NCBI GenBank assembly: GCA_910587405.1
Contig: CAJUKS010000014.1
Coordinates: 1 to 49,319 of the forward strand
Direction of reading: 5' to 3'
DNA length: 49,319 nucleotides
DNA from: an uncultured Alphaproteobacteria bacterium
Lineage (GTDB): Bacteria > Pseudomonadota > Alphaproteobacteria > RF32 > CAG-239
Part shown: one piece after another, positions 39,916-46,640 of the stretch
How positions within the stretch are numbered: the first letter of the stretch is position 1
How the letters are laid out: every line of letters begins with the position of its first letter
The notes under the pieces: model-generated
What the model was told of the DNA's origin: nothing
Databases searched by the model: none
The model's input: the letters and a program-made list of their open reading frames with translations, nothing else
Translations under genes and position numbers: made by a program

Positions 39916-40437
39916 TTATTCTGCTTCGGAGGTGTGCTGCAGTATCTGTCCGGGGCAGTGCTTGATTTCGGTAATCAGTTCATAAAGAAGCTCGGCAATT
40001 TTCGGCGTGTCGATGGTATTCATCAGACGGATGTTTTCGGTGCGCAACATCGGATCGTCGACAGCCGAGAAGTCGTCGACGATTTGTTTAATTTCTTTGA
40101 GCGAATTGAGGTTCATCCGCGGTGACTGACCGGTTATTTCGGCGTCCATTCCCAGAAAAAAATATTCGACCGACACGTTGAGAACGCGTGAAAAGTCCCA
40201 CAGGCGCGAAGCGCTGATGCGGTTGTCACCGTGTTCGTATTTTTGGATCTGCTGAAAGCTTATTCCCAGCATTGAAGCAAGGTATTCCTGGCTGAAATTC
40301 AGCTGTCTGCGGCGCAAAAACAGGCGAACGCCGACATATACGTCGACCGGGTTGGGTTGTCCGTCGGCCAGACGGCCGCGCGCCAATTTTTTTGATTTTT
40401 TCAAAGGGAGAGAAGATTTTTGGGGGTTGTTAAGCAT
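39916..40437 (-). CDS. Cro/CI-type transcriptional regulator
   Basis: 173 residues with an XRE helix-turn-helix at about 30-90: PNPVDVYVGVRLFLRRRQLN, FSQEYLASMLGISFQQIQKY and EHGDNRISASRLWDFSRVLN, followed by VSVEYFFLG. This layout is characteristic of a regulator type common in alphaproteobacteria. The N-terminal 25 residues are Lys-rich and the C-terminal third has no known domain. AGGAAACAG precedes the ATG. A long inverted repeat (40464-40512) lies in its leader and may matter for its regulation. Confidence 0.92.
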   Translation of the reverse strand: MLNNPQKSSLPLKKSKKLARGRLADGQPNPVDVYVGVRLFLRRRQLNFSQEYLASMLGISFQQIQKYEHGDNRISASRLWDFSRVLNVSVEYFFLGMDAEITGQSPRMNLNSLKEIKQIVDDFSAVDDPMLRTENIRLMNTIDTPKIAELLYELITEIKHCPGQILQHTSEAE

Positions 40438-40463
40438 AACTCTGTTTCCTGATCGAAATGAAT

Positions 40464-40512
40464 GGAAAAAAATCTCCTTCTTTCAGGTCTCGAAAGAAGG
40501 AAGGAGTTTTCC
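40464..40512. repeat. Long inverted repeat upstream of the Cro/CI gene
   Basis: CTCCTTCTTTC and GAAAGAAGG(AA)GGAG pair around AGGTCTC, with outer GGAAAA/TTTTCC continuing the stem. It lies 27 bases upstream of the regulator's ATG on the other strand. Confidence 0.75.
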
Positions 40513-40694
40513 ATACTACATAGTCAGCAACACTTATTCGTCCTCAAAGGAAGCTCTTGCGAGTCCAATGAAGCTTATTTCGTTGTACTCCTTCCTCACT
40601 TCCGAGGAAAAGGGTAACAACATTGCACTATATGATCATTGTCATATCATACTATGTGGGATGGAACTCCCGACAGTTTCATAATAATAGGCGG

Positions 40695-40723
40695 TTTATG
40701 CTTAAAACCGGTTTAAGCATAAA
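40695..40723. repeat. Perfect 12-base inverted repeat
   Basis: TTTATGCTTAAA (40695-40706) and TTTAAGCATAAA (40712-40723) flank ACCGG. A related TTTTAAGCATAAA word occurs at 48540-48552, next to another hairpin element. Confidence 0.85.
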
Positions 40724-40757
40724 TCGGTTTTGGTTAATTTCCCCTTAAAAAACGCAG

Positions 40758-40926
40758 CCTTCGGATAAAATATCGTTTTGATAAGGCGGAGGTGCAGCCA
40801 TTTATTTGGCTATGCCTGCAGCGGCACCGGCAATCGGTATTACAAAAAACTCCACCTTCGGCAAACGCTTTAAGGCGGAGGAGTTTCGAATACATACTGA
40901 GATGCAGCCACTTATTTGGCTATGCC
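40758..40926. repeat. Duplicated structured unit
   Basis: CCTTCGG...GGCGGAGG occurs at 40758-40792 and 40855-40881, each followed by a 23-base word starting GCAGCCA and ending GGCTATGCC (40794-40816 and 40904-40926, one difference). Spacing within the units differs, and in the second unit CTCC-CCTT pairs with AAGG-GGAG. Confidence 0.7.
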
Positions 40927-41341
40927 TTATTCATGGCACTCCTCCTTTGCAGAAGAGCGCCAACTTTCGCCATAAATACTTGGCAATATTTCTCAGTAAG
41001 GATTCGATTCCTCATGGCTTAATAATAATGCCGCCGATACAGCGACGGTTTTTGTATAGCATAACGGTGATAAAATTGCAACTGTTTATTGAACCTCCGT
41101 TTTATTACTACTGTGTTTTGTGACCGTTTTGGGCCGTTTATCGCTTTGTTTTTGACAACTTTTTGTTCGTCCTTTCCTTCCGCGCGGCTGGACCTTCCTC
41201 TCCTTACGGTCGTCTCGCTTTCCCGCTTGCGTCGGTGTTTTGGCGCAAAAATCTGTCCAAAAAGCGCTCACTCGCGCTTTTTGAGGTTGCCAAAATCGGC
41301 AAAACAAATTATAATCAGATTACAAAATACGATTTTGTTAC

Positions 41342-41481
41342 TTTTTAGGTTAATTATTAATATCCGTCTCTTTTCTGTGCCAAATGAAATGAGGATATGT
41401 AGTTAACTGACAAAATGTCTGTATTTTTAGGTTGACTGCCTGTTCGATTTCTGTGCCAAAAGATAACAGAACACAGTTAAC
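41342..41481. repeat. Tandem regulatory-type repeat before a small membrane protein
   Basis: Three words recur in the same order: TTTTTAGGTT (41342, 41424), TTTCTGTGCCAAA (41372, 41448) and AGTTAAC (41401, 41475). The second copy ends 30 bases before the ATG at 41511, so paired operator sites are a possibility. Confidence 0.65.
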
Positions 41482-41510
41482 CTTTTTTTGAAAATTTTAA
41501 AATCAAATAT

Positions 41511-41744
41511 ATGGAATGGGATATTGTGTTTTCGCTGCTGGGCGGGCTTTGGTCTGTTCTGTGGTGGATGGTGATCATCATTGTTAACGCGGTGACGATC
41601 ATCAATTTCTTGTCTACGGGAAAGATGACCAATCTTTTCTTGTACGTGCTTGCGTTGGTTGTTTATGCCAATGTCAGCGGCGGGTGGGCTGTCGTGGTTT
41701 GGATCATACTCTTTTTGATGTGGTTGAAATCATTTGCCGACTGA
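41511..41744 (+). CDS. Small two- or three-span membrane protein
   Basis: 77 residues, not recognised. It is very hydrophobic and Trp-rich, with spans around residues 5-32, 40-55 and 57-75 (WSVLWWMVIIIVNAVTIINF, WAVVVWIILFLMWLKSF). No SD precedes the ATG; the leader is AT-rich. A terminator follows at once. Small size and a tandem-repeat control region suggest a regulated membrane peptide, but no function can be given. Confidence 0.65.
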   Translation: MEWDIVFSLLGGLWSVLWWMVIIIVNAVTIINFLSTGKMTNLFLYVLALVVYANVSGGWAVVVWIILFLMWLKSFAD

Positions 41745-41759
41745 GAAAGAAAAGACCGA

Positions 41760-41794
41760 AAGGAAATTGCTTCAGAAGCAGTTTCCTTTTTTTT
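41760..41794 (+). terminator. Rho-independent terminator
   Basis: AGGAAA-TGCT pairs with AGCA-TTTCCT around TCAGA and is followed by TTTTTTT. Confidence 0.88.
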
Positions 41795-41968
41795 ATGGCC
41801 GAATTTACAGTTTTCGTCCCGGCATGGGGACGCCGGTTGAAGGTGTCGGGCGCGGGGATGGCGGCAGTTCTCCGGTGCGGAAAGTGTATAACCGGCGCGG
41901 CGGCAACGGCGGCCTGAAAAAGACCGCTTTTCGCACCAGGCCCGGTTTGAACCGAACGGCCCGGAATA

Positions 41969-42003
41969 TAAAAAACCCCCGTGATGGAGACGGGGGTTCT
42001 TTT
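41969..42003 (-). terminator. Rho-independent terminator after pgk
   Basis: AACCCCCG and CGGGGGTT pair around TGATGGAGA; on the minus strand TTTTTTATATT follows, ending gap-pgk. Confidence 0.88.
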
Positions 42004-42021
42004 AGTTGTGTATTTACTGGT

Positions 42022-43233
42022 TTATTTTTTCAAAACAACGACACCCGGCAGCTCTTTACCTTCCATCCATTCGAGGAAAGCGCCGCCAGCGGTCGAGATG
42101 TATGAAAACTTGTCAGCCACGCCGGCATTTTCCAGTGCCGAAACGGTGTCGCCGCCGCCGGCAACACTCATCAGTCTGCCGGCCTGAGTCAGTTCGGCAG
42201 CGTGTTCGGCCACTTTGTTGGTGGCATTGTCAAACGGCTTCATCTCAAACACGCCGAGAGGTCCGTTCCAAACCAGGGTTTTGGACTCGTCCAGTTTGGC
42301 GTTGATCTGAGCGATCGTCTTTTCGCCGACGTCCAGCAGGCTCCAGCCTTCGGCCGGAATATGTTCAAGATCAACCGTTTTGTGTTCGGCGTTGGGTTTG
42401 AATTCTTTGGAAATCACAACGTCCAACGGCAGAATAATCTCGCAGTTGTTGGCTTTGGCAGCAGCCATGATTTCTTTGGCCGTATCCAGCATATCCGTTT
42501 GGACCAGCGAGTTGTGTTCGTTAACGGTGTCAATGCCGCTCGCTTTCATGAAGGTGTGTGCCATACCGCCCGAAATAACCAGCTTATCGACTTTTTTAAC
42601 CAGATTGTTCAGCAGGTCGAGTTTGGTCGATACCTTGGAACCGCCGACAATTGCCATCAACGGGCGTTCGGGGTTGGACAAGGCGCCGTCCAGAGCTTTG
42701 ACTTCTTCTTCCATTAAACGTCCCATCGCAGCCGGTTTTTGCTTTACGGCGGCAACCATCGAAGCATGGGCGCGGTGAGCGGTTGAGAAAGCGTCGGAAA
42801 CGTAGACGTCGGCCGGGGCGGTCAGCTGTTCGGCAAAGGTTTCGTCGCCCTTTTTCTCTTCGTTGTAAAAACGCAGGTTTTCCAACAGCAGAACTTCGTC
42901 ATTGCTCATCGCTTTGACGGCGGCATTAACTTTTTCGCCGATGCAGTCGTCGACAAAGACAACTTTTTTGCCCAGCGCTTTTTCAAGGTCGCCGACAATA
43001 TGGGACAGCGAGTTTTTGATATCCCCTTTGCCTTCCGGACGTCCGAAGTGGCTGATGACCACAACTTTGGCGCCTTTTTCCATCAGTTCGCGAATCGTCG
43101 GCACCGTGCGGTCAATGCGGGCCGTGTTGGTGACGTGAAAGTTTTCGTCCATCGGAACGTTCAAATCGGCGCGCAGCATGACAACTTTGCCGTGCAAGTC
43201 GCCGAGATCGTTTATCGTTTTATATTCGGTCAT
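42022..43233 (-). CDS. pgk: Phosphoglycerate kinase
   Basis: Makes ATP and 3-phosphoglycerate from 1,3-bisphosphoglycerate. The 403 residues have VVMLRADLNVPMDE near the start, VISHFGRPEGKGD, the hinge region LMAIVGGSKVSTKLDLLNNL and the C-terminal nucleotide loop MSVAGGGDTVSALENAG. AAAGGAA precedes the ATG. It follows gap on the same strand; a terminator-like hairpin between them (43259-43316) may lower its expression relative to gap. Confidence 0.97.
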   Translation of the reverse strand: MTEYKTINDLGDLHGKVVMLRADLNVPMDENFHVTNTARIDRTVPTIRELMEKGAKVVVISHFGRPEGKGDIKNSLSHIVGDLEKALGKKVVFVDDCIGEKVNAAVKAMSNDEVLLLENLRFYNEEKKGDETFAEQLTAPADVYVSDAFSTAHRAHASMVAAVKQKPAAMGRLMEEEVKALDGALSNPERPLMAIVGGSKVSTKLDLLNNLVKKVDKLVISGGMAHTFMKASGIDTVNEHNSLVQTDMLDTAKEIMAAAKANNCEIILPLDVVISKEFKPNAEHKTVDLEHIPAEGWSLLDVGEKTIAQINAKLDESKTLVWNGPLGVFEMKPFDNATNKVAEHAAELTQAGRLMSVAGGGDTVSALENAGVADKFSYISTAGGAFLEWMEGKELPGVVVLKK

Positions 43234-43258
43234 AGAATTTCCTTTTGTCTTTTCAATA

Positions 43259-43316
43259 AAAAAATCCCCGTGCTTAACCGTGCCGTTTGAAAGCGGAGCG
43301 GGTTAGAAACACGGGG
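43259..43316 (-). terminator. Terminator-like hairpin between gap and pgk
   Basis: CCCCGTG (43266-43272) and CACGGGG (43310-43316) form the base, with inner TTAACC/GGTTA pairing. On the minus strand the stem runs into TTTTTTT. It lies between the two genes, so it probably acts as a partial terminator. Confidence 0.75.
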
Positions 43317-43326
43317 AACATCGGTT

Positions 43327-44334
43327 TTAACCGTTAACTTTGGCCATGTGGGCAATCAGGTCGAGAACCTTGTTGGAATAGCCCCATTCGTTGTCGTACC
43401 AGCTGACGACCTTGACAAAAGTCGGAGTCAACTGAATACCGGCTTTGGCGTCAAAGATCGAGGTACGGGCATCGCCGAGGAAGTCGGAAGAAACAACGGC
43501 GTCTTCGGTGTAACCGAGAATACCTTTGAGTTCGCCTTCGGAAGCGGCCTTCATGGCTTTGCAGATATCTTCGTAGGTGGTTCCGTTTTTCAGGTTAACC
43601 GTCAGGTCAACAACCGAAACGTCCAACGTCGGAACGCGGAACGACATGCCGGTCAGTTTGCCGTTCAGGGACGGAATAACTTTGCCGACCGCTTTGGCGG
43701 CACCGGTGGAAGAGGGGATAATGTTGCCGGCGGCGGCACGTCCGCCTCTCCAGTCCTTAACTGACGGACCGTCTACGGTCTTTTGGGTCGCGGTGGTGGC
43801 GTGAACCGTGGTCATCAAACCGTCTTCAATGCCGAAAGCGTCGTTCAAAACTTTGGCGATCGGTGCCAGACAGTTGGTGGTGCAGGAGGCGTTGGATACA
43901 AACTGGGTTCCCTTAACATAAGAATCGGTGTTGACGCCGCAAACGAACATCGGAGTGTCGTCTTTGCTCGGTGCAGACATGACAACATATTTGGCACCGG
44001 CTTCGATATGGCCCTGAGCTTTTTCTTTGGTGAGGAACAAACCGGTCGATTCAACAACGTAATCGGCGCCGATTTCGCCCCATTTGAGGTCTGCCGGGTT
44101 CTTTTCTGCCGTAACGCGGATGGCTTTGCCGTTTACAACCAGTTTGCCGTCTTTGACTTCGACGGTTCCGTCAAATTTGCCGTGCATGGTGTCGTAGCGG
44201 AGCATATAAGCCATATATTCAACATCAATCAGGTCGTTGATGCCGACAACTTCAATGTCATCTCTTTTCTGAGCAGCACGAAAAACCAAACGGCCAATAC
44301 GTCCAAATCCGTTAATACCGACGCGAATTGTCAT
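43327..44334 (-). CDS. gap: Glyceraldehyde-3-phosphate dehydrogenase
   Basis: Oxidises glyceraldehyde-3-phosphate with NAD and phosphate. The start at 44334 (MTIRVGINGFGRIGRLVFRA) follows AAGGAAGG; the longer frame upstream is not needed. The 335 residues contain the catalytic cysteine in SNASCTTNCLAP, the substrate loop HATTATQKTVDGPS, and the C-terminal WYDNEWGYSNKVLDL. Its own promoter lies at 44402-44429. Confidence 0.98.
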   Translation of the reverse strand: MTIRVGINGFGRIGRLVFRAAQKRDDIEVVGINDLIDVEYMAYMLRYDTMHGKFDGTVEVKDGKLVVNGKAIRVTAEKNPADLKWGEIGADYVVESTGLFLTKEKAQGHIEAGAKYVVMSAPSKDDTPMFVCGVNTDSYVKGTQFVSNASCTTNCLAPIAKVLNDAFGIEDGLMTTVHATTATQKTVDGPSVKDWRGGRAAAGNIIPSSTGAAKAVGKVIPSLNGKLTGMSFRVPTLDVSVVDLTVNLKNGTTYEDICKAMKAASEGELKGILGYTEDAVVSSDFLGDARTSIFDAKAGIQLTPTFVKVVSWYDNEWGYSNKVLDLIAHMAKVNG

Positions 44335-44401
44335 ATTATTATCCTTCCTTGTAAAATTTAGTATGCGGAATGCCCCGCACAGGCATGAATTTTTCAAGCC
44401 T

Positions 44402-44429
44402 AATGTATCACCGATTGAGTTTTTTTCAA
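44402..44429 (-). promoter_or_regulatory. Promoter of gap-pgk
   Basis: On the minus strand TTGAAA (44429-44424), 16 bases, TACATT (44407-44402), about 70 bases before the gap ATG. Confidence 0.55.
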
Positions 44430-44530
44430 GATTTTTTTATGTTTGTCCGAGTTTGTTTTTTATTGACAAAAATTAAATAAAGGCGCATTTTTAAAGAAAC
44501 TATAAATTATTAACTTTAAATATAATTGTT

Positions 44531-44746
44531 ATGAAAAGAATGTTTTTCCTTCTTGTGACTATGGTCATGGTAGCCGGTGCACACGCTGCAACAAAAGCTG
44601 TAGATACGGTTACCGTGAACGGTGTAAACCTGGTTGTAAACGACGCAACGACCGTTTTCGAAACGGATATGTCGGAAATCAAGTCTGCCAAGACCGTGGC
44701 CGCTTATAAAGTGACTTTCGTCAGCAGCGGCGTCGCTTCGGACTAG
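44531..44746 (+). CDS. Secreted protein, 5' part, ended by in-frame TAG
   Basis: 71 residues with a clear signal peptide (MKRMFFLLVTMVMVAGAHAA) followed by TKAVDTVTVNGVNLVV. The TAG at 44744-44746 (codon 72) is followed in the same frame by 81 further sense codons up to TAA at 44992, so this looks like one 153-codon gene with a premature stop. A TTGACA at 44463-44468 may be its -35 box. No SD. Not recognised as a family. Confidence 0.6.
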   Translation: MKRMFFLLVTMVMVAGAHAATKAVDTVTVNGVNLVVNDATTVFETDMSEIKSAKTVAAYKVTFVSSGVASD

Positions 44747-44992
44747 GCTTTTATTACAAAAGGCGCAGACGGGGCATATTACCTTTCTTACGAAAGTGTA
44801 AAGCTCAGAATCTCCGGCACCGACATTTCGCCCGTATCTCAGGCGGAATATGACAAGGTGGAGATGGATCTCGACGTAAGCGAAGAAACATTCGCTTCGG
44901 TTGCGAGCCCGATGGGAAAGGCAAAGTACAAATATGTATGGGGGCTTAATGATAAGCACGAGACCTACATTATTGTCTACTGTCGGTCGTAA
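44747..44992 (+). pseudogene. Continuation of the 44531 secreted-protein gene after TAG
   Basis: Reads AFITKGADGAYYLSYESVKL and ends KHETYIIVYCRS in the frame of the upstream part, with no own start signal. The residue pattern (alternating hydrophobic, SGTDISPVSQAEYDKVEM) continues a small beta-rich secreted domain. Either the gene is a young pseudogene or the TAG is read through. Confidence 0.65.
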
Positions 44993-44998
44993 GTCCGA

Positions 44999-45056
44999 TA
45001 AACACTTAAAGAAAAAGGCGACATCTTCGGATGTCGCCTTTTTCTTTAAGTGTTTA
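44999..45056 (+). terminator. Very long perfect hairpin, bidirectional terminator
   Basis: A 27-base perfect stem (from TAAACACTTAAAGAAAAAGG on the left arm) closes over a UUCG loop. Its AT-rich base lets it terminate the 44531 transcript and the converging nitroreductase transcript. Confidence 0.85.
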
Positions 45057-45086
45057 TTTTTAAACGGATTGTCCGTTTATGAAAAA

Positions 45087-45620
45087 TTACCATTTTCCCC
45101 AGTGGATTTTATCCGGGTTGTAACGGTCTTCGGGTTGTTTGGGCGTTTCGGCCGGATAACCCATCGGGACAATCGCAAACGGGCGGATGTTGTCGGGAAG
45201 ATTGAGATGTTCTTTGAGCGCGTCAACCACTTTCTGCATCGGCGCGGCACCGCAATAACAGCTGCCGATGCCTTTGGCCCAGGCGGCCAGCATCAGGTTT
45301 TCGGTTGCAATCGCGCAGTCGACGTCGATAAAACTCCATTTTTCGTCATCTTTGTTACGGTTGAAAGACTTGTCAATGTCACCGCAGACAAAAACCACGC
45401 AGGCGGCGTCTTTGGCAAAAGAAGTCCAACGCTGAATATGGCGCAGGTTAGCCAAAATTTCGCGGTCATCCACCACCAGAAACTCCCACGGCTGACGGTT
45501 GTGGGCGGTCGGCGAGTATTGGGCGGCTTTGATAATTTCCCGAATAGTGTCCTTGTCAATCGGTTTGTCCTGATATTTGCGAACCGAACGGCGGGTCAAA
45601 AGCCCTTCCATTAAATCCAT
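45087..45620 (-). CDS. Nitroreductase-family flavoprotein
   Basis: 177 residues of the FMN-dependent nitroreductase fold: RRSVRKYQDKPIDKDTI at the N-terminus supplies the phosphate-binding Arg cluster, followed by AAQYSPTAHNRQPWEFLVV and AIATENLMLAAWAKGIGSCY. The C-terminus (FAIVPMGYPAETPK) completes the FMN site. The physiological substrate is unknown. AGGAG precedes the ATG. Confidence 0.93.
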   Translation of the reverse strand: MDLMEGLLTRRSVRKYQDKPIDKDTIREIIKAAQYSPTAHNRQPWEFLVVDDREILANLRHIQRWTSFAKDAACVVFVCGDIDKSFNRNKDDEKWSFIDVDCAIATENLMLAAWAKGIGSCYCGAAPMQKVVDALKEHLNLPDNIRPFAIVPMGYPAETPKQPEDRYNPDKIHWGKW

Positions 45621-45637
45621 GTTTTTTCTCCTGAAGT

Positions 45638-46258
45638 TTAATTTTGTGTTTGCGGTTGTGCCATCCGCGGCAAAACCGTGTTTTCAATAATAAAAGCGAT
45701 TGAACGGTTGACCATTTTGTCGGTGTTCTTGACCGTTGCAACCAAATTTTCGATGTTTTGTTCCTGTTGCAGGCGTTCTGCCAGTTTAAGATAGAGCGCG
45801 GCCAGATCGCTGAGGGAATCGATCAGTTCCGCCAAATAGGCCGGAATTTTCAAGTCATTCCGTCCGCCCCAAAAGCCTTCGATATACCCTTGTTCCAGGG
45901 TTTCGGCGCGGCTGAAGCACAGTTCGGCCCAGTCGTCGCGGGAATTTTCCGCCCGCCGGGCAGGAAGACAGACGGCGTTTTGCCGCACCAGATTGAAAAT
46001 ATGATCCCACAATCCCATAAAAAATTTGAAAAACAACTCTGCTTCTTCTTTGGTTTGCAGCCGGGGTTCCTGGTTTTGCGGCCACAAAGAAGAGATGACG
46101 TCGGAAGGGCGCAGTTCAAGGTTGGGACTGCATATGGCGCCGGCAAAACGCATTTTGACGGTGTCGAGCGGCAGCGGGCAAAGGTAGTGTTGCAACATTT
46201 TTTGCATTTTGTCGTCGCCGATATATTCATTTTGACTTTGCATTTTTAACTTCTTCAT
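45638..46258 (-). CDS. Uncharacterised helical protein
   Basis: 206 residues from the ATG at 46258 (MKKLKMQSQNEYIGDD); a second ATG at 46243 is also possible. Predicted all-helical and soluble. MRFAGAICSPNLELRPSDVI and the following FFKFFMGLWDHIFNLV faintly recall YecA/UPF0149-type proteins, but the match is too weak to assign. The C-terminus has a heptad-like stretch (LSDLAALYLKLAERLQQEQN). It lies 17 bases upstream of the nitroreductase gene on the same strand, so they may be cotranscribed. Confidence 0.6.
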   Translation of the reverse strand: MKKLKMQSQNEYIGDDKMQKMLQHYLCPLPLDTVKMRFAGAICSPNLELRPSDVISSLWPQNQEPRLQTKEEAELFFKFFMGLWDHIFNLVRQNAVCLPARRAENSRDDWAELCFSRAETLEQGYIEGFWGGRNDLKIPAYLAELIDSLSDLAALYLKLAERLQQEQNIENLVATVKNTDKMVNRSIAFIIENTVLPRMAQPQTQN

Positions 46259-46307
46259 ATATAAATTAAATTTCGATGCTGTCCCTAATGTAATGGAGAT
46301 TTGAAAA

Positions 46308-46637
46308 TTGTCTAGGATAAAATTGCCGATATGCGCCCTGATGCTGATTGTGACGGCCGGATGCTCGTGGGTGCAGCCGTTTGTCGACCGGCGGCGCAAT
46401 GCCGGCGCGCCTGCTGAGCGTCTGTATGTCGGGATGTCAAGACCTGACCGGCCGGTTATCTGTTACAACGGATGGGTGAGCGATTTTGACGAACTGCAGA
46501 AAATGGCGGATCAGGAATGTGTCCGGCAAAAGGCCGGCGATTATGCCGAGCCGGAAAAGCAGTCGTTTTTTACCTGCCGGATTTTGACCCCGGCGGCTTA
46601 TCAATTTAAATGTGTTAAAAAAAGCGGAAAGAACTGA
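46308..46637 (+). CDS. Small lipoprotein
   Basis: 109 residues starting at TTG 46308, preceded by TGGAGATT. The N-terminus MSRIKLPICALMLIVTAGCS is a lipoprotein signal with the modified Cys at residue 19. The mature part (LYVGMSRPDRPVICYNGWVS, ADQECVRQKAG, FTCRILTPAAYQFKC) has four cysteines, probably disulfide-bonded in the periplasm. No assigned function. It ends three bases before argS and is likely cotranscribed with it. Confidence 0.7.
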   Translation: MSRIKLPICALMLIVTAGCSWVQPFVDRRRNAGAPAERLYVGMSRPDRPVICYNGWVSDFDELQKMADQECVRQKAGDYAEPEKQSFFTCRILTPAAYQFKCVKKSGKN

Positions 46638-46640
46638 TCA

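Larger units (their letters stand above)
40438..41510. other. About 1.07 kb of non-coding DNA rich in repeats
   Basis: No frame here looks like a gene: the open frames are short, overlap on both strands and lack start signals. The stretch holds several inverted and direct repeats listed separately (40464-40512, 40695-40723, 40758-40926, 41342-41481) and a terminator-like hairpin, AAAAAGCGC with GCGCTTTTT, at 41258-41284. One or more structured RNAs are possible. Confidence 0.6.

Noticed and set aside
41086..41307. Basic 73-codon minus-strand frame in the repeat-rich stretch
   Set aside because: Low-complexity Lys/Arg composition, no ribosome-binding site and overlap with a hairpin; better treated as non-coding.
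41734..42105. Gly/Arg-rich plus-strand frame running into the pgk terminator
   Set aside because: It overlaps two terminators and pgk and has no start signal.
3196..44992. Genome-wide reassignment of TAG as a sense codon
   Set aside because: Many intact genes here end in TAG at the expected family length (rpsS, rpmC, rpsQ, rpsN, rpsH, rplO, rpsK, rplQ), so TAG works as a stop.
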